A DNA stretch of 64,000 bases from Geosiphon pyriformis (GCA_016748015.1 JAAOMT010000003.1:977187-1041186), one strand, 5' to 3'; shown: positions 44,637 to 56,599, numbered from the stretch's first letter. Program-made: numbers and translations. Notes: generated from the letters alone by a model not told the origin.

Positions 44637-47600
44637 CTCTCCAAGATTTTGTTAGATTGTATTTCTTTGACATGCAACAAGTTCAGTGTTCTTCGAGGTG
44701 ATAATTTTTCAGTGCTTAAGGGTACTTCTATGCAATTTCCGGTGTTTGCAATTGGGTCTGTGATTGAAGATGCCCTTGAAAAGAACAGGGAGGTTTGGTT
44801 GGTCTTGCAGGATATGCACAAAGCATACGATTCAGTTGGATGGCACCACTTGAAGGCAAGCTTGCAGCATATCAAAATGTGTGAGAGATTTGTGTCATTT
44901 TTTGGTAACATCCATGAGAATAGAGTTAACAGGATAATGACAGACTTTGGGCTTTCAAATAGTTATGTGGTGCATGATAAGTTGGATCAAAGTGAAGTCT
45001 TTTTGTTCCTCTTGTGGAGAATTTTTTATGACCTGCTTCTGTGTGAGGTTAAAAGGCATGAACAGTTTTTTGGATATTAGATAGATTCCAGGTTCATTTC
45101 GAGATCAAGCCGTATTGAGAGTGGTGGTGGGTTCTCTTCTTATTTTGTGGCTGGTGCTTTTGTTAATAATACAATATGGGTTGGAAACTGTCAAACTGCT
45201 ATTCAGAATATTTTGGACATTGCAAGTGGGTTTTTTGCCCTTAATGACATTTCTATTAACAATAAAAAGACTGTGGCCATTCCAATTAATCAGAGTGTTA
45301 GGGTTGCTTCTTTGTGTATTAGTGGTCTTTCCATCTCAATTGCTAAAAAGGGTAAGGCTTATCGTTATCTGGAGATTTTTCTATCTATTGATGGGCTTTC
45401 AAAGCCAAGTCTGACCAAGGCACATTCTGATGTTCATTTTTTTACTAATGTGGTTCTTAGAAAAGCTATTACTGATAAGCAGTTCTTATATTTGGTGTTA
45501 GCCATCTTGTAGCCTATTGTTAGCTATTGCACTCAGTTCAGCTTTGTTTCATTGTCTGTATGCTGCAAATGGGATGTGATGTTGAGAAAGGGTCTTAAGT
45601 CCAAAGCTGGTTTGCCTCATAATTTCCCCACTGAGGCTTTGTGTTATCCCTCTTTGTACAGTCTAAAATCTTTTGAGCAGATACAGTCTGAAGGAAAGTT
45701 GGCTGTCTTGATCTCATTTTCCAATTTTTTTAGTGTTCTTGAATGTTTGTTTGAGCATAGGTTTCTTGATTTGCAGGTTCTGGGGTGGTCTCCTCTGAAT
45801 CCTTTACAGTTTCCTATTACATTGTGTGTTAGTCCTGTAAATAATTTTCTGGCTGGTGTGATTAGAATTTTTCTGTGTAATGAGCTGTCTCTGGCCAATA
45901 ATTTGCCCAATGCATTCCATAGTCCTAATCACTTTCCTGTGTCTTCCATTCTGGGAGGTTCTCTATTCTTCAATTCTGTTCATTCATTAAAGCAGTTTGG
46001 TGTGGCTTTTGGTGATAGACTGTTTGACAAAAAAGGGTGTGTTATGAGTTGAGAAATTTTTTGGTGCTAGAAAAGGCTGAATTCAAGGGGTCCTGCTCCT
46101 CATTGATTTAAGGTGGTGTCTAAGTTTCTTTGTGATGAGGGTGCTTCTATAGCCATTTCTGTAGAGTCTGCTTATTCTTCTAGTTTAAGTGTTTTGGATA
46201 CCAAGAAGTTTTCTGTTGTTCAGGATGAGTTGCATAAAATTTGATCTGATTTTTTTGAGGTTTTTATGGATGGTTCTGTTAGAAATTATGGTCATGCTGA
46301 TGTAGCCAGTGGAGCGACTGCTTATTTTCCTGCAATTAATTTGAGTGTTGGCATTAGGGTTCTTGGGCTGTTATCTTCTACTATGGCCGAACTGCAGGCC
46401 ATTGCTTTGGTTTTGGAGTGTGTTCCTTCTTTTTGTTCTGTTGTAGTGCATTCTGATAGTCAGACAGCCATTAATGCGTGCATTTTTTAAATGTCATTGT
46501 CTGTGCCTGATTTCCGCTCCTCATGTTGGTTGAAGAGGTGCCAGATTTTTAATTTGGTTCATGACAAGGATCTTTCTGTTCATTGGGTCAAGGTTAAGGG
46601 ACATTCTGGGATTCATGGCAATGTTAGGGCAGATGCTGCTGCTAAAGACACTGCTCTTTCTCAATTTTCTTTGCCTGTTGGTGTCAATAAGTGTTTTTTG
46701 GTTGCTAAGAACATGCCTGTGTCTGGCAATGCTCATCATTTTGTTCAGGATTTGTTTAGATCCATTTGTCATGCTTGGTAGAAGACAGGTCCTGGTTGAG
46801 ATGTGATTCCTGTCATGTTGACTGAAACTGTTGATTGAGAAGCTACCATTAGGGTGTGGCATCCTAATTCACATATGCTTGCTGGTTTTACTAGTTGGAG
46901 GTCTTCTTGTCTTCGCACCTATCTGATGAAAACTGTGCACCATCAGATGCCTGTGGTAATGAGAAAACAGCTGTATAATAAACATTATCTTGGTGTGCTG
47001 TGTTTGCTGTGTTGTGAGGTGGAGTTTTCAGATCATGTTTTCACATGTTCCTATGACATGAAGATTCGGAGGAATATTTTGGCTGCTACTTCTGCTGACT
47101 GGGTGTCCTTTACTGGATCTTATAGCTTGTCGTCTTCTGCTGTTTTGCGGTCTCTTGATCAGTGTTGTTTGGACATTGACTTGTATTCTGTCTTATGTAA
47201 GGGGTTTGTGCTGAGGGATTGGTGTGTGGAGGCTATGGAGGTTCTCAAAAGTAAAAAGAAGGCTGTTAGTGTTGTAGTTGGTTTTGTTGGGCATTTGGTT
47301 GAGTTGTATTGCTCAAAGGCCTAGTTGGTAAGATCTGTATACAGGGTAAAAATGGAGGTGGTGGGTTTGGTTGGTGATAACATGTTGATTTCTGGCTTGT
47401 CTCATTGCATAAACTCTTTGTTGTCTAGCAAGGTGGTGAGGATGCTTGGCATTAGTAGCTCTTTTGCTATTAGTTTTGGCTGTCATAGATCTTGTCTCCT
47501 TTTCTCTGGTTTGAATTGTAGTCCGCGTGTTCTTTTAAGTGTGTAATGTTGTTTTGTCTGGCCTGAGTGGCTAGCCACATGTAGAAAGTGTGTGAACTGC

Positions 47601-47683
47601 ATTTAGTTTAAGCCTCTTAGTTTGGCTTTATGTACTAGATAGCAGTTGGGCTTTATTCATTAATTGCATTAATAATAAAAAAA
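44637..47683 (+). mobile_element. LINE copy E, 5'-truncated in the RT domain
   Basis: Begins abruptly inside the RT domain of ORF2 and runs to the 3' terminus at about 47665-47683 (TTGGGCTTTATTCATTAATT...AATAATAAAAAAA). The tail is shared directly with the start of the opposite-strand copy F (tail-to-tail). By peptide similarity E and F belong to one subgroup (WHHLKASLQHIKMC against WHHLEVSLHHIKIC). Confidence 0.9.
44643..47546 (+). pseudogene. LINE copy E ORF2 C-terminal half (RT-RNase H-Zn)
   Basis: A single frame with scattered stops to 47546. RT part: VLRGDNFSVLKGTSMQFPVF, VWLVLQDMHKAYDSVGWHHL; the catalytic box has lost both Asp (FVNNTIW, AAT AAT at 45165-45170). RNase H: VFMDGSVRNYG, MAELQAIALVLECV, VVHSDSQTAINA, VKVKGHSGIHGN. 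The Zn motif is CLLCCEVEFSDHVFTC near 47010. In-frame stops lie near 45078, 45510, 46050 and 46488. Not functional: no endonuclease, no ORF1 and a destroyed RT centre. Confidence 0.88.
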
Positions 47684-50600
47684 GCCCAACTATTATCTAG
47701 TACATAGAACCAAACTAAGTGGTTCACACTAAATGTGACTCATGCACTTATTACATGTGGCTAACCATTTAGGCCAGACAAGGCAACACTATACACTTAA
47801 CACAACTCATACATCACAATCAAGTCCAGAAAAAAAGAGACATGATTTATGATAACCAAAACTGATAGCAAAAAACTCAACAATGTCAAACAATCTAATC
47901 ATACCATCTGATAGCAGAAAAAACACTCCACATAACAAGCCCAATATCAAACTGTCATTCTTAACTAATCCAGTCTTCTCTATATTTGCTCTATATTTAG
48001 ACCTCACTAGTCAGGCCTTAGACCAATACAACTCAACAAAATGCCTTACAAAATCAACAACCACACAGGAAGTCTTCTTTCTGTCATCAAAAATCTCAAC
48101 AGCCTCCATGTACCAAACCTTTAGAACAAACTCCTTACACACAGTGAAGTACAGACCAATATTTGATGCACAATGTGCAAGAGTCCTCAAAACAACAGAA
48201 GAAGCCAAATCACAAACACCCACCAAGAAAATTCAGCAAGCAGAGACCTTCAACAAAATCTCATCACAAACAAACATATTATAAGCACAAGTAAAAACAT
48301 GGTCTGACAATTCAACTCCACCACAAAGTAAACACAAAACATTAAGGTAACTCTTATTATATAATCTCTTTCTTATAGCTACTGAAAGCCTTCTATGCAC
48401 TGCTTTTATCATGTATGTACAAAGACCCAAAGACTTTTGACTAGTGAATCCAGCAAGCATGTATGAGTTAGAATGCCAAACCTTAGCAGTGGTATGCCAA
48501 TCAAAATTTTTCAACATAGTATTTAAAACCACATTATGACCCAGGCCAGCCTTTCAATAAGTACTACAAATGGAGCAAAAAATATTCCTAACAAAGTGAT
48601 GGGCATTGTCAGATATAACAGAGTCTTCAGTCATTAAAAAGTGTTCATGTACCCCTGCTAGTAATATGAAGAAAGAGCCAGCAACTTTGCCAGCTATAAC
48701 ATCAGCTCTCATATTGCCAGAGATCCCAGAATAACTTTTAACCTTAACCCAATATACAGAAAGATCCTTATTTTTAATCAAATTAAAAATATGTCTTCTT
48801 TCAATCCAATACTGTTTACAAAAATCTGGAACATCAAAAAAGATCTCAAACATACACACATTAATAGCAGCCTGGCTATCAAGATGCAGAACTACCAAAG
48901 AGAAAGAAGGAACACATTTCAAAAAAAGAGCAACAGTCTGCAATTCAGCCATAGTAGAAGAAAGAAAGTCATGAACACCAATACCAATCCCCATATTCAA
49001 AGCAGGAAAGTATATAGCTGAACCACTAATGACATCAGCAGAGCCAGCAAATCTCAATAAACCATTTGTGTAAACATCAAACAAATCAGACTAAATCTCA
49101 AGCAAACCACTGTGCACCTCAACAAACCACTTAGAGACCAGAATATTATTACAGCCAAAGGAGTACTTAAGGCCTATGGCATCAAATGGCAATAAGTCTC
49201 TATCATGTAAAAACCTTGATGTAATATTGAACCACCATGGAATAGAACCCCTAGGGCTGAGTCTCTTTCAATAACAAAATGTCTTCTACTCCAATATACT
49301 ACTCTTTTTGTTGAGAAGTTTATCACTAAAGACAATCCCAAAATGCTTCAAGGAACAAACACAACCAAGGAATGAAGCATTCTCCAGAATTATTGACATA
49401 AAAAATTTACCAGAACATCGAAAAGCACAGGGCAAATTGTTTACTAAAGACAATTCACAACTCAAGAAAATTTTAACCATGCCAGCTAAAAAATTATTCA
49501 CAGAACTAACAAACAACTTAACAAAGAACTACAAAAGATTCAAAGGAGCCCACCCAAGGATTTGTAAATTCAAGAAATGATGAAGAAACAAATACCCAAG
49601 AATGCTTGAAGCATTCAAAAAAAAGATCACTGTAGCTACTTTACTTTCAGATTGTACCTGCTTAAAAAGTTTCAAACCATATAGAGAGAGATGGTATAAA
49701 GCCTCACTAGGGAAGTTGCAAGGTAAGCATGCTTTAGACTTGAGGCTTTTTCTAACCATAACATTCCACTTGTGACACATCCTAAATAAAATAAAACTAA
49801 ATTGTGTTCTATAACTCACAATGAGTTGTAAGACTGCTAAAACTAAATAAGAGAACTGTTTATTAGTGATGGTTTTCTTGAGCACCACGTTAACAAAAAA
49901 CCAAACATTTGAATAAGCCTTAGCCAAACTCAGTTTGGACAACCCATTGGTTGACAAAAAAATACCCAGATATCTGTATGCTTTCTCCTTTTTGGCTATA
50001 GAAATTGGCTGACCACTTATACTCAAAGAAACAACTTTAACATCCTAATTAATTGGAATGGCTACTGTTTTTTCATTATTAATAGAAATATTGTTAATCG
50101 AAAAGAACTCACTAGTAATATTTAAAGCATACTACATAGAGGCTTGACAATCTCTAATCCAAATCATATCATCCACAAAGGCACCAGCTGCAAAAAAAGA
50201 GAATATTTCACTACTATTCTTAATTTTACCAGTCTTTGTCATAAATTTAGTATTAATCCAGTATTCACACAAATGTTCATGCCTTTTAATTTCACACAAG
50301 AGTGAATCATAAAAGATTCTTCAAAAAAAAGGTGAAAAGATCTCACTCTGATCAAGACTATCATGTATTCTATAGTCATTTGAAAGACCAAAATCAGTTA
50401 TCACCCTATTAAATCTGTCTTTATGAATACCACCAAAAAATTCAATAAACCTGTCACATATTTTGATATGGTGCAAGCTCACTTCCAAGTGGTGCCACCC
50501 CATTGAATCATAAGTTTTATGCATATTCTGCAAAACCAGCCAAAGTTTTTTATTCTTCTCAAGAGTGTTTTTAATTATTGACCTAACAGCAAATACAGAA

Positions 50601-51074
50601 GACTAAGTAAAGATACTCTTCAACACTGAAAAATTGTTACTGTAAAGGACACCAAATCTGTTGTACATGAAAGAGATTTTATCAGAAAGAATTTTGGAGA
50701 AAATCTTCCTGGCTGTCTTAATTAAGGCAATAGAGTGAGTATTCGTAAGAATCCTATCTCAATTGTAAGGTTTAAGAATTATCGAAACCCAGGCTTTTTT
50801 CTACAAAGTGAGAACCACTCTCTTTTCCAAGCATGTATTAAGCAGACCCAAAAGACAGCCCACTATTTTATTCTCACAGTGTTTCCATAATTCATTGAGA
50901 ATACCAGACAATCTAGCAAATTTGTCATCAAGTAGACTCTTAATAACCAAAATCAATTCACTTATACTGATTGGATTTATTACACCTGAAAAAGCATCAT
51001 TATTTACATAATTTAATAGTGCATACTGGTGAGTTCAAAGATTAGGCACAACCAAAAACACAGTTTTTTGCCAA
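47684..51074 (-). mobile_element. LINE copy F, 3' part (split by the LTR element)
   Basis: Minus-strand LINE sequence from the 3' terminus (at 47684, sharing an A/T tract with copy E) up to the left LTR. The reading frame continues on the far side of the LTR element at 60951. Confidence 0.9.
47789..51074 (-). pseudogene. LINE copy F ORF2, C-terminal part
   Basis: Continues ORF2 from W-Q-K-T-V-F-L-V-V-P-N-L (next to the LTR) through RT, RNase H and the Zn motif. RT: FAGIL-type segment LSGILNELWKHCE near 50880; WHHLEVSLHHIKICDRFIEF; FVDDMIW with both Asp kept (50168-50173). RNase H: VYTNGLLRFAG (Asp to Asn), MAELQTVALFLKCV, VVLHLDSQAAINVC, KVKSYSGISGNMRADV. Zn motif: CLLCGGVELSDHVFTC near 48320. 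Many in-frame stops (for example near 50340, 50048 and 48009). Decayed replication protein. Confidence 0.88.
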
Positions 51075-52044
51075 TGTTATCAGAGATTTTTGGTCTCTTT
51101 TTTTAAATGTTATTAATGTTGATTTGCTGTAAATTCACGTTTTCAGGAAGTAGTTGAACCTCTAATAACTTTTATCTTCAAATTATCTCCTATAATTTGA
51201 ACTATTGGGCTTATGAATGAAATGACCAATATCTTGCCAGTTACTTTATGTAGTTACATTGTAGTAAATGTCAACTCTTTCTCAGAAATTGCTCATCTAA
51301 AAGCTCACTAAAAATGTGTAGTTACTTTGCTATGAAAGTCAACTCTTCTACAAGAATCTTGTCTGTAGGCTATCTTAATAATTATAATAAGAAAATAAAA
51401 GAAAAATAAAAGAAATATAAAAGAAATAGAATTTTATTAAGGGAAACGTTTTCTATTCAGGCCTGAAGTTACTAACAGTTTATTGAAATTGGTAGCTAAT
51501 CAATTTCAAAACGTTAGTTGTGTTGAGAAAATTTCAAGTGTAATAATTTTAAGGATTTGTTTTTTGAATATTTAATTTTTATTTGAATATATAAAAGGTA
51601 ATTTGTTTCAATTAAGATATCTAAAGTAAGATGTTATGATAAAATACTATGAGAAAATACATTTTCTTGAAAAGAGAAGCTCTTCTTTTATACAACTTGT
51701 TGTAGTACTAGTCTTTAAACTTGCACTTTTCTCTTTGCTACAATTTGGGTAAATTAAAGATACATTTTGGCAAACTACAAGTTATTTTACTGAACTATTT
51801 GATTATTTCGGCCAATTTTCATTAATTTTGGTGAATTTTGACTATATTAAATAATTCAGGGTATTGTGTAATTTGATCATCTTAATTTTTAGAGTACAAA
51901 TCGGATTATTGATTGAGTAATAATATTTGATAATTTGATTAAATACTAAGTGATAATTGAAATAATAATACTATATGCTAATTGATAATAGGAATTATAA
52001 GAGTAATTTTGTGCTAATTAATAGTTAAAATTCTACTGGTAATA
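51075..52044 (-). repeat. 3' LTR (about 970 bp)
   Basis: On the + strand begins TGTTATCAGAGATTTTTGGT and ends TTCTACTGGTAATA. It aligns end to end with 59982-60950, and most differences are transitions. In element orientation the expected TG start has become TA (TATTACC for TGTTACC). Confidence 0.93.
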
Positions 52045-52690
52045 TAATCTCCTCCTCAAGACTGAGCTCTGTCAAAGTCCAAGCACTATTTGTGATGTTA
52101 AGATAGTAGTCCAAGATAATTGAAGTAATCTGGTCTGAAAATTGTTAAAATTTCAGTTCTGTGAGCTTTTCAATGTATTGAATCTTCATTGGATGGAGTA
52201 TTAAATTTTGTAGGATGTTTTCACAAGTGTTAAATAAATCAAAGAGTCTAGATGCTGCTCTAAGTTTGTAGAAAATGTTTGTTAGTCCAGCTGCTATCTT
52301 GAATTCATTGTGAATTTGTTTTTGTATAATCTCAGGAGTGATGTTGATTGCTTCAAGTTCCAGTTTTTATTCATAAAGTGTTTTTCCAATATAAAAATAT
52401 CTATATATAAGAATAAGTTTATTGTTCTGTTTATTAAGAAATAGTATAAGTTTTTGTTGTATTGTGGTATTTGGTGGAATATCAATAGGGGCAATTAAAA
52501 AGTTTTCTTTCAGTGCTTGCTTCAAGAGTTCTGATAACCTATTTTCAGAGTGACCTCTTGCTTTTCTTTTATAGGGATGATAGTTCTGAGAATTATTTAC
52601 TACTGGGACTGTGTTTTCTTTCTGAATATAATTAATTTGACTTTCATTAATCGTTATAGATAAGTCAGAAAGTGTTTTCAAGGCTAACAT
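52029..52690 (-). pseudogene. Third ORF between integrase and 3' LTR, unknown
   Basis: A frame of about 220 codons from ATG 52690 (MLALKTLSDLSITINESQIN) to a stop 15 bases inside the 3' LTR (EIILPVEF-stop). It is interrupted by TAA at 52364-52366 and again near 52146. It is rich in charged and Leu/Ile residues (SENRLSELLKQALKENFLIA; NEFKIAAGLTNIFYKLRAAS; LFNTCENILQNLILHPMKIQ). It shows no signal peptide, TM helix or motif I recognise, so an envelope-like role is not supported. It uses the PPT as coding sequence. Likely a real third ORF, because the frame persists across both stops to the LTR. Confidence 0.6.
52045..52060 (-). other. Polypurine tract
   Basis: CTTGAGGAGGAGATTA on the minus strand, directly before the 3' LTR: the expected plus-strand priming site. 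It lies inside the last codons of the third ORF. Confidence 0.75.
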
Positions 52691-52936
52691 TAATTTTTAG
52701 GATATTTGTTGAATATTTCGAAGAATAATCATAATAAAAATAGTTAACTAATAGAAAGAAGAATAAAAAAAATTATTTTTGGATATGAGGTTTTTATTTG
52801 TTTTTGGGTTTGGGTGTTTTTGTAATTATTTACTATTTTTGTTTTTGTGTATTATTAAAAAAACTATTGTAAAATTATGTTGAATTAAATGTTCAAGTTT
52901 GGTTGTTGTTCTATTATAATTATTGGTTCTAAATTT

Positions 52937-54335
52937 CAGAGAATATCTTCAGGATTAATTAAAGGAGAATGTGTACCAATTTGTAGAATTAATAGTTCAG
53001 AATTGTTTCTGAAATGATAGTATTTTAATTTATTTCTATGTGCAACTTTTGCTAATACTTTGTCATTAAGTCTTAACTTGTATAATCTATTGCCTAAAAT
53101 TTCGTGGATATAAAATGGTCTATCTCATTTATGTTCAAATTTTCCACTCTATTGTTTTTCAGCCTTAATTCTGTATAAGAGAACTTTATTTCCAACCTTA
53201 AATTCATTGGTAACTGGTAACAGTTTGTTGTTATGCTTTTCTTTTTGTAAGACTTGAGAGTATTCAATATGAAAGGCTACTATGTGTTTTTTTCCTTTCA
53301 ATGTACTAAAAAGAGTGTAGGCTCTTTTTTGAAGTGTTTTTTGAAAGTTTTTTTCATTGATTGGTTGCACTGGGTATGTTTTTACTGTAAAATTAATTGG
53401 TAATATTGCTGTCTTTCTATAAGTAAGATCAAATGGTATGTGTTTCATAATATCTTGTTTTAGTGTTTTGTATACTAGTAACACTGATAAAATAAAGATA
53501 TTCTATTCCTGTTCAAAATCTGTTAAGACTTTGGCTAAAGATTCACACAATGTTCTGTTGAAACATTCTACAAATTCATTTGTTTGAGAGTGATAAGGTG
53601 ATAATAAAGATTTTTTGACATTGAACTGTTCACAAATTTCTTGTATTAAGTTGTTCACAAAATGTGTTCCTTGATCAGATAAAAGTTCAATTGGGCATTT
53701 ATGTCTACAAATAATGTCTTTATAGATAAAATTTGTTACTAATTTTGCATCTGCTCTTTGGATGGCTCTAGCTTCAGGCCATTTGGTAAGATAATTTACT
53801 GCAACTGCAATATAACAATTTCCTTGAGTTGTAATAGATAATGGTCCAACTAAATCAATTCCAACTCTGTCAAAAGATTGTCCAACTTTGATTGGATTTA
53901 AAGATTCTGTGGGGCAAGTTCCTCCTCTTTTTTGACAAGTATTACAAGATTTTACATATTATTGAATGTTTTTTACATGTAAGGCCAAAAATAATATTCA
54001 AAAGTTCTTTGAATTGTTCTATTTCTTCCCAAGTGTGCTGAAGAAAGATCTGTGTGCATGTTGTATAGGATTGTTTCTTTTTTATTCTCTTGTATTAATC
54101 TGAGTGGTTGGTTTGGGTTTCTGTGATTTTTGTAATAAATTTTGTTGTGGTGTATAAAATATTGTTTGGATTGGTGTTGTAATCGATGTTTTTCACTTGA
54201 AAACCAATTTTCTGGTATGATAAGAGTCTTCAAATAGTTTTTAAGATTGTTGTAATTTCTGGGATCCATTGTTGCTTTGTTATTTGTTGGTAGGTTGGTA
54301 AATTGTAGTAAATTTGTTGGTGTTATTAATTTTGT
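52937..54335 (-). pseudogene. LTR element integrase
   Basis: A one-base frame change near 54340 separates it from RNase H. The HHCC region has ILYNMHTDLSSAHLGRNRTI and, after another frame change, VKSCNTCQKRGGTCP. The catalytic core keeps its triad: FDRVGIDLVGPLS (D), CPIELLSDQGTHFVNN (D), SPYHSQTNEFVECFNRTLCE (E). The C-terminal part has NEFKVGNKVLLYRIKAEKQ and RPFYIHEILGNRLYKLRLND. It joins element cDNA to host DNA. No chromodomain was recognised. Better preserved than RT, but frame-broken. Confidence 0.9.
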
Positions 54336-54339
54336 CTCA

Positions 54340-55905
54340 TTCTAAAAAGGCTATCAATATTTGTGTGTAATTTTCCTGGTTTGTGGTGTACAATATATTT
54401 GTAATCTGCTAGGAAGTCATTCCATCGAGACTGTTTGGCACTTTGTTTAGTTTTCTTTTTATTGAGCTATTTGAGACCAATATTGTCAATTATAATGTCA
54501 AATTCTTTTCCATTTTTCAGATATTGTTGAAAATGTTTAAGAGCCCAAATAATTGCAACAGCTTTTAATTCAGTTGAGCCATATTTGAGTTCTGTTGGTT
54601 TGAGTGTTCTACTAGCATAGGCAATGACTTGCTCTTGGCCATTTTCATCCAATTGTGATAGGATGGCACCAAATGCTATGTGTAAAGCATCAGTGGCTAG
54701 TTGAAATTGTTTGTTAAAGTCTAAGTAAGCAAGAACTGGGGCTGTTGTTAGTTTTGTTTTGAGAGTTTCAAAAGCTTTCTGTTGTTTTTCAGTCTATTTG
54801 TATGGCATATTTTTGTTGGTAAGATAATTGAGTGGTTTGGCAATTTTTGAGAATTCTTTGATAAATTTCCGATAATATGAGACTAATTCTACAAATTCTT
54901 ACAGCTCTGTGGTATTTTTGGGTGTTTGGAAGTTTTTAACAGCACTGATTATTTTAGAGTTTGGTTTGACTTTATCTTTGCTGACAATGTGTCCAAAAAA
55001 GATTAAGCTTGTTTTTCCAAAGTGATATTTCTCAATGTTTAACTTCAATCCTGCTTTTCATAATTATTGAAAAACTTCTCACAGGTGGATAAGATAGGCT
55101 TCAAAGCTTGGTAAGTATACATCAGTGTTATCAAGATAGACAACTACTGATTGTCATAAGAGTTCTTTATATACAACATCTATGAGTCATTGGAATGTTG
55201 CTGGTATATTGCAGAGTTTAAAAGGCATAATATTGAACTTATAGTTCCTTCCTTGAATAATGAATACTGTTTTGGGTTGATCTTTTGGGTTCATTTCGAC
55301 TTGCCAGTATTCACTTTTCAAGTCTAAAGTTGAGAAGAACTTGGCTTTTCTTAAGACATCCAACATATCATCAATTTTTGAAAGAGAGTAGGCATCTTCA
55401 ATTGTCACACTGTTAAACTGATGGTAATCTACACAGAATCTGATTTTTCCGTTTTTCTTTTTAACAAGTACTATTGGTGAGGCCCAAGGACTTCTTGATG
55501 GTTGAATCAATTCATTATTGAGCATTTTTTGGACTTCTTCTTTAATAAACTGGTGGCTAGTGAATGGAACTTAATAGGTTTGTTGTTGTTTTGGCAGAGC
55601 ATTTCCTGTGTGGATCTAATGTTGAACAATATCAGTTTTTCCAAGGTTATTGTTGTCTTTTGCAAAAATATTTGCAAATTCAGCTATTAGCTGTTTCAAT
55701 TGTCTTTGTTGTTGAGGTTCTAAGAGATCCATGTTGATTTTAGAGAGTTTTTCTTTTAAAAGATGGTAGTTTTCAGTAATAGGAATAATGTTTGGATTTG
55801 AAAATAGTGTATGTCTTATAATTTCGATGAAATTAGAGACAATTTGAGAGTTTTCATCTTGAAAAATGTTACTGTATATGATTCTAATCTTTAATTTGTT
55901 CAATA
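54340..55905 (-). pseudogene. LTR element reverse transcriptase and RNase H
   Basis: RT: the leader LLEPQQQRQLKQLIAEFANI; then ELIQPSRSPWASPIVLVKKK, GKIRFCVDYHQFNSVTIEDA, FFSTLDLKSEYWQVEMNPKD and FGHIVSKDKVKPNSK. The catalytic Y-x-D-D box reads YLDN (about 55130), with the second Asp changed to Asn. RNase H: FQLATDALHIAFGAILSQ, YGSTELKAVAIIWALKHFQQ, FDIIIDNIGLK. The linker WNDFLADYKYIVHHKPGKLH ends in NIDSLFR. In-frame stops are mostly at Trp or Gln positions (for example FQ-stop-LID). All of it is in one frame with protease and dUTPase. Inactive. Confidence 0.92.
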
Positions 55906-56159
55906 AGACAATAGGATAATTATTGGAGTTGTAGAATATAATTCGAAATTTTTTTATTCCTTTGGAAATATAAATATTTGGAATTGAAATTTCATGCTTT
56001 AAACAGATTTGTTCATTGAATTTAAAGATTTGTTGAGTAGTGGTGGGTTTTGAGCAAGTGTAGATTTCGTGATATTCACCAAAAAGTGAAATGGTAATTG
56101 GTTGGAGAAGTTGAAAAATCTGGTGAGATTTATTCTGTGTATTAAGAGCTATGTTTACT

Positions 56160-56570
56160 GGGACTGTAAATTGTCCAGTTGAACCAAAACCTTACATTTC
56201 TCTTTCACTTTTTCTCAATTGTTCTCTGTTGTTAACTGATTGTAAACCTGAAATGTTGATTAAGAATAGGTAAATTGCTTGGCCAATTTTTTTAGCATGT
56301 TCAATCCTGAATGATTTGTCTGTTTCATTCTGCAACATGATAGTAATGTCTCCAGTATATTCTGTATCTATAACTCCTTCTTTAATGTTGATTCCTTTGC
56401 TTGCCAATGATGATCTGGATGCAATTTGAACCATTGCTCTAGATAGAATTTTAAGGGCAATTTTGAGATTGATTTTTGTTAAAGACTTTGGTTAAAAAAC
56501 CAAAGTATCTTTGCCAGGATATCTGAGGTCATATCTTGTATTAATTTCGTGGGCTTTTTCTGGTTTTATT
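56160..56570 (-). pseudogene. dUTPase domain in pol
   Basis: All five dUTPase motifs can be read in one frame: motif 1 EINTRYDLRYP (56521-56551, normally A-G-x-D), motif 2 RSSLASKGINI, motif 3 GVIDTEYTGDITIML with the catalytic Asp, motif 4 KIGQAIYLFL, and motif 5 GFGSTG (56175-56192). dUTPase hydrolyses dUTP to dUMP and keeps uracil out of newly made cDNA. Stops lie between motifs 1 and 2 and just before motif 5 (both likely Gln or Trp codons), so the present copy is broken. Such domains are established in some retroviruses and a minority of LTR elements. Confidence 0.85.
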
Positions 56571-56599
56571 CCTTGTCCATTGTTGTCAAAGTATTTGAG

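Noticed and set aside
52029-52690. Third ORF of the LTR element as an envelope protein
   Set aside because: No signal peptide, TM segment or glycoprotein-like cysteine pattern is visible, so only its position suggests it.
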